In this document: in pieces, positions 6,412-8,099 of the stretch
How the letters are laid out: each line of letters opens with the position of its first letter
How positions within the stretch are numbered: position 1 is the first letter of the stretch
Origin: Candidatus Poribacteria bacterium
GTDB taxonomy: Bacteria; Abyssobacteria; SURF-5
DNA: 8,099 nucleotides
Direction: 5' to 3'
Assembly: GCA_016215705.1 (NCBI GenBank)
Contig: JACRIR010000103.1
Span: 1 to 8,099, forward strand
Notes under the pieces: model-generated
What the model was told of the DNA's origin: nothing
The model's input: the letters and a program-made list of their open reading frames with translations, nothing else
Databases searched by the model: none
Position numbers and translations under genes: made by a program

Positions 6412-7506
6412 TCATCTTTCCCCTATTTCGCGCACAAGGTTCAGATAGAACTCGAAGTTCTTGAGAGGCACGTCGGGCGGGACATTGTGGTCGAGAGAGG
6501 GAAAGTAGCCGCCGCCTCGAAGGAGTTGCGGAGTCTTCGATTCGACCTCTTCCCTGATTGCGTCGAAATCCTCGGCGAGTTTTCGCTTGTCGATCCCGCC
6601 TTCGATGATCAGTCGATTCCCATATTCCCGGCGCACTTCGAGGATATTCATTCCGGCCTGAACCTCGAACGGGTACAGGCTGTTCGCGCCGACTTCCAGG
6701 AAGAGTGGAATGAGCGCAGAACAGTTGCCGTCCGTGTCGACTCTCAAGATATCTATCCCGAGAGAGCGGACGCAGTCAATCAGGCGCTTGTAATAAGGAG
6801 TCATGAACTCCCTGAAGGTAGCGGGGCCGATCATCGGACCGTTGCGATACGCCATATCCTCCCAGAAGTCGATTGCGTCAACCTTCGCAGAGGCGGCGAT
6901 TCGTTCGAAGAGCGACGTGTACAACATCACCCATTGTTCCCCGATGGCGTGGACCAACTCAGGCATGTCGTAATAAGCGAGCATAAGGTTTTCGAACCCG
7001 AGCAAATGGCGAGCGGTTCCGAACAACCCACACACGTAAGCGATTACCGGCACTTCGGATTCATTGTATGCCTGCGCCGAAGACTCCCAATCGAGTCCGA
7101 GACGTTCGGGGTTTGACGGCTCGAGCCTCCACCTTATTTCCTCGAATGTGCGCGCGTCTCGCACGGGAAACTCAAGGAACTGAGGCAGTGCGGATCGCCC
7201 GTTCTTGAACTCTTTTATGACCGCGCCGACACCGTCCCGTTTAATCCTGTACTCCTCCGCTTCCTGGAGGATTTCCGGCTCGAACATCGGACTGAGGCCA
7301 GGATTCTCGTAGCTCCCGAGAATGAGCGGCATGCGGAGGTCCATTCCAAAATGGAGATAGGCCAAGAGATCATCGACGTCTTCCGGCAATCCCTCGTTAT
7401 GCCAACGCGCGATTGTTTCAGGCCAGAACCCCATTGCTTCCCACCTGAAGGGTCTGTCAACAGACTCGAACATGCACGTCGCGCGAAACCTTTCCCGCGC
7501 ATTCAT
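6412..7506 (-). CDS. Uroporphyrinogen decarboxylase (UroD)-family protein
   Basis: From the ATG at 7506 the protein has 364 residues, normal for the family. Recognisable parts are the N-terminal MNARERFRAT helix, the central DFWEDMAYRNGPMIGPATFREF segment (213-234), D257-T-D-G-N261 on the strand that binds metal in related methyltransferases, and GGG followed by LDHNVPPDVPLKNF near the end, where H340 matches the conserved C-terminal histidine. True HemE enzymes decarboxylate uroporphyrinogen III, while relatives such as MtaA/MtbA move methyl groups to or from corrinoids or thiols. The MtaA-type zinc HxC motif is not visible, so I keep the family name only. The frame extends to 7566, but those 20 residues overlap the upstream small gene. 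The start ATG overlaps that gene's TGA (ATGA), with GGAG about 9 bases upstream, which implies translational coupling. Confidence 0.87.
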   Translation of the reverse strand: MNARERFRATCMFESVDRPFRWEAMGFWPETIARWHNEGLPEDVDDLLAYLHFGMDLRMPLILGSYENPGLSPMFEPEILQEAEEYRIKRDGVGAVIKEFKNGRSALPQFLEFPVRDARTFEEIRWRLEPSNPERLGLDWESSAQAYNESEVPVIAYVCGLFGTARHLLGFENLMLAYYDMPELVHAIGEQWVMLYTSLFERIAASAKVDAIDFWEDMAYRNGPMIGPATFREFMTPYYKRLIDCVRSLGIDILRVDTDGNCSALIPLFLEVGANSLYPFEVQAGMNILEVRREYGNRLIIEGGIDKRKLAEDFDAIREEVESKTPQLLRGGGYFPSLDHNVPPDVPLKNFEFYLNLVREIGER

Positions 7507-7697
7507 TGTTTCTTGCTCCGCTTTGCTGTTTGTTGCTGCAAATAGCCCTGGAGTTCCTTCAGACATTTTTCGATTTTGACAACCGCTTCTCTTTGATTCC
7601 CTGCCATTTCTCCGTAGAAATCCAGCAGCAGGCTCTGAGCCAGCGTTAAGGCCGGAGCGATAATGTTGGCCACATCGTGGACTTCCTTGCGTGTCAT
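7503..7697 (-). CDS. Small protein resembling an isolated HisKA/DHp phosphoacceptor hairpin
   Basis: This 64-residue protein starts at the ATG at 7697, preceded by AAGGA 9 bases upstream. Its stop overlaps the start of the UroD-like gene by four bases. The sequence EVHDVANIIAPALTLAQSLL, a FYGEM turn and then QREAVVKIEKCLKELQGYL resemble the two antiparallel helices of a histidine-kinase dimerisation domain. H7-D8 sits where the phosphoacceptor H-E/D normally lies and N11 where HxxxN occurs. There is no ATP-binding (HATPase) domain and no sensor, and the tail is basic (KRSKK). It could be a phosphotransfer adaptor, a regulator that binds a kinase or the UroD-like enzyme, or simply a two-helix protein that looks alike by chance. 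A longer reading from 7817 would run through the upstream gene's coding region, so I reject it. The similarity is read by eye. Confidence 0.65.
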   Translation of the reverse strand: MTRKEVHDVANIIAPALTLAQSLLLDFYGEMAGNQREAVVKIEKCLKELQGYLQQQTAKRSKKQ

Positions 7698-7744
7698 TTT
7701 GTCTTTTCCTTGAATAGCTCGAATAGAATGAAGAATGCTAGGGA

Positions 7745-8099
7745 TTAATACGATTCCCAAACCGAGATCGCACGGAACCACTTGCGACGAAACTCGATTT
7801 TGCGACCGGCCTTCCACGCGACCAATCTGTCGCGAGAGAAAAGCTTGTCAGGCCTTCGAGTCATCATTCGGCAATCCTCACCGAGCAGCGCCATGGCCTC
7901 CTTCGCGCTTTTCCGAAAGAAGTTGCTTTTCCTTGGCAGCGACATCGCCTTGACCAGTCGGAACGACTCCTTTGGAGGAATAGTCCCCACGAAGGCAAGG
8001 ATTGCGCCTTCCGCCCCGGCAATGTGGGCGCCCACACGATAATCGAGCGGCGAGAAAAAAGACTCGAAGGTATACGAAGGGATTCCCAGCGAAAGCGTG
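7745..8099 (-). CDS. Unrecognised protein, C-terminal part (5' end outside window)
   Basis: On the minus strand the frame is open from the window edge (first full codon at 8098) to the TAA at 7747-7745, giving 117 residues. A GTG at 8035 is internal: the upstream codons encode a sensible continuation, ending SFFSPLDYR, so this is the tail of a longer gene. The first half is mixed hydrophobic (GAHIAGAEGAILAFVGTIPP). The second half is strongly basic, with many Arg and Lys and two FRK/FRR stretches, and ends VWESY. I do not recognise the family and see no catalytic motif. The gap to the small HisKA-like gene is 47 bases on the same strand with no clear promoter, so the three genes probably form one operon. 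Knowing the rest of this protein would do most to explain that operon. Confidence 0.6.
   Translation of the reverse strand, partial: TLSLGIPSYTFESFFSPLDYRVGAHIAGAEGAILAFVGTIPPKESFRLVKAMSLPRKSNFFRKSAKEAMALLGEDCRMMTRRPDKLFSRDRLVAWKAGRKIEFRRKWFRAISVWESY

Noticed and set aside
6487-7116. 209-codon open frame on the plus strand
   Set aside because: It is antisense to the UroD-like gene, whose conserved motifs are clear; the plus-strand product is a codon-bias shadow.
7698-7817. N-terminal extension of the small HisKA-like ORF to an ATG at 7817
   Set aside because: It would overlap the coding end of the upstream gene by about 70 bases, while the ATG at 7697 has a good ribosome site and begins right at the helix-forming region.

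Overview
This window is ordinary bacterial DNA with dense, moderately GC-rich genes. It contains no rRNA, tRNA, CRISPR array or transposase that I can see. The gene mix suggests a Gram-negative (diderm), probably environmental bacterium. It has a sulfatase, an EamA-type exporter, a metal-dependent amidohydrolase, a zinc alcohol dehydrogenase, a UB2H-containing class A penicillin-binding protein and a uroporphyrinogen-decarboxylase-like protein. I cannot assign a phylum. The UB2H domain argues for an outer-membrane-bearing cell, and the short palindromic intergenic elements are of the kind scattered through many proteobacterial and uncultured-lineage genomes.

Layout. (1) 1-336 (+): C-terminal end of a sulfatase, cut by the window edge. 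(2) 383-1297 (-): EamA/DMT transporter, convergent with the sulfatase. (3) 1298-1591: divergent intergenic region holding a REP-like hairpin and two well-formed promoters, one per strand, both reading TTGACT-N17-TATCAT. (4) 1592-3737 (+): a two-gene operon, amidohydrolase followed after one base by a zinc-dependent dehydrogenase. (5) 3738-3933: intergenic region with a pair of inverted palindromic repeats. (6) 3934-6378 (+): a PBP1b-type bifunctional peptidoglycan synthase. (7) 8099-6412 (-): an operon of three genes. These are an unrecognised partial gene, a 64-residue protein resembling an isolated histidine-kinase dimerisation/phosphoacceptor hairpin, and a UroD-family protein whose start codon overlaps the small gene's stop (ATGA).

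How the genes work together. The amidohydrolase and dehydrogenase very likely act in one small-molecule catabolic route. The exporter may be co-expressed with them from the matched divergent promoter; that link is inference. The PBP is a housekeeping cell-wall enzyme with its own transcript. The most unusual item is the mini phosphoacceptor-like protein coupled to the UroD-like gene. Nothing here amounts to an evident new defence or mobile system.
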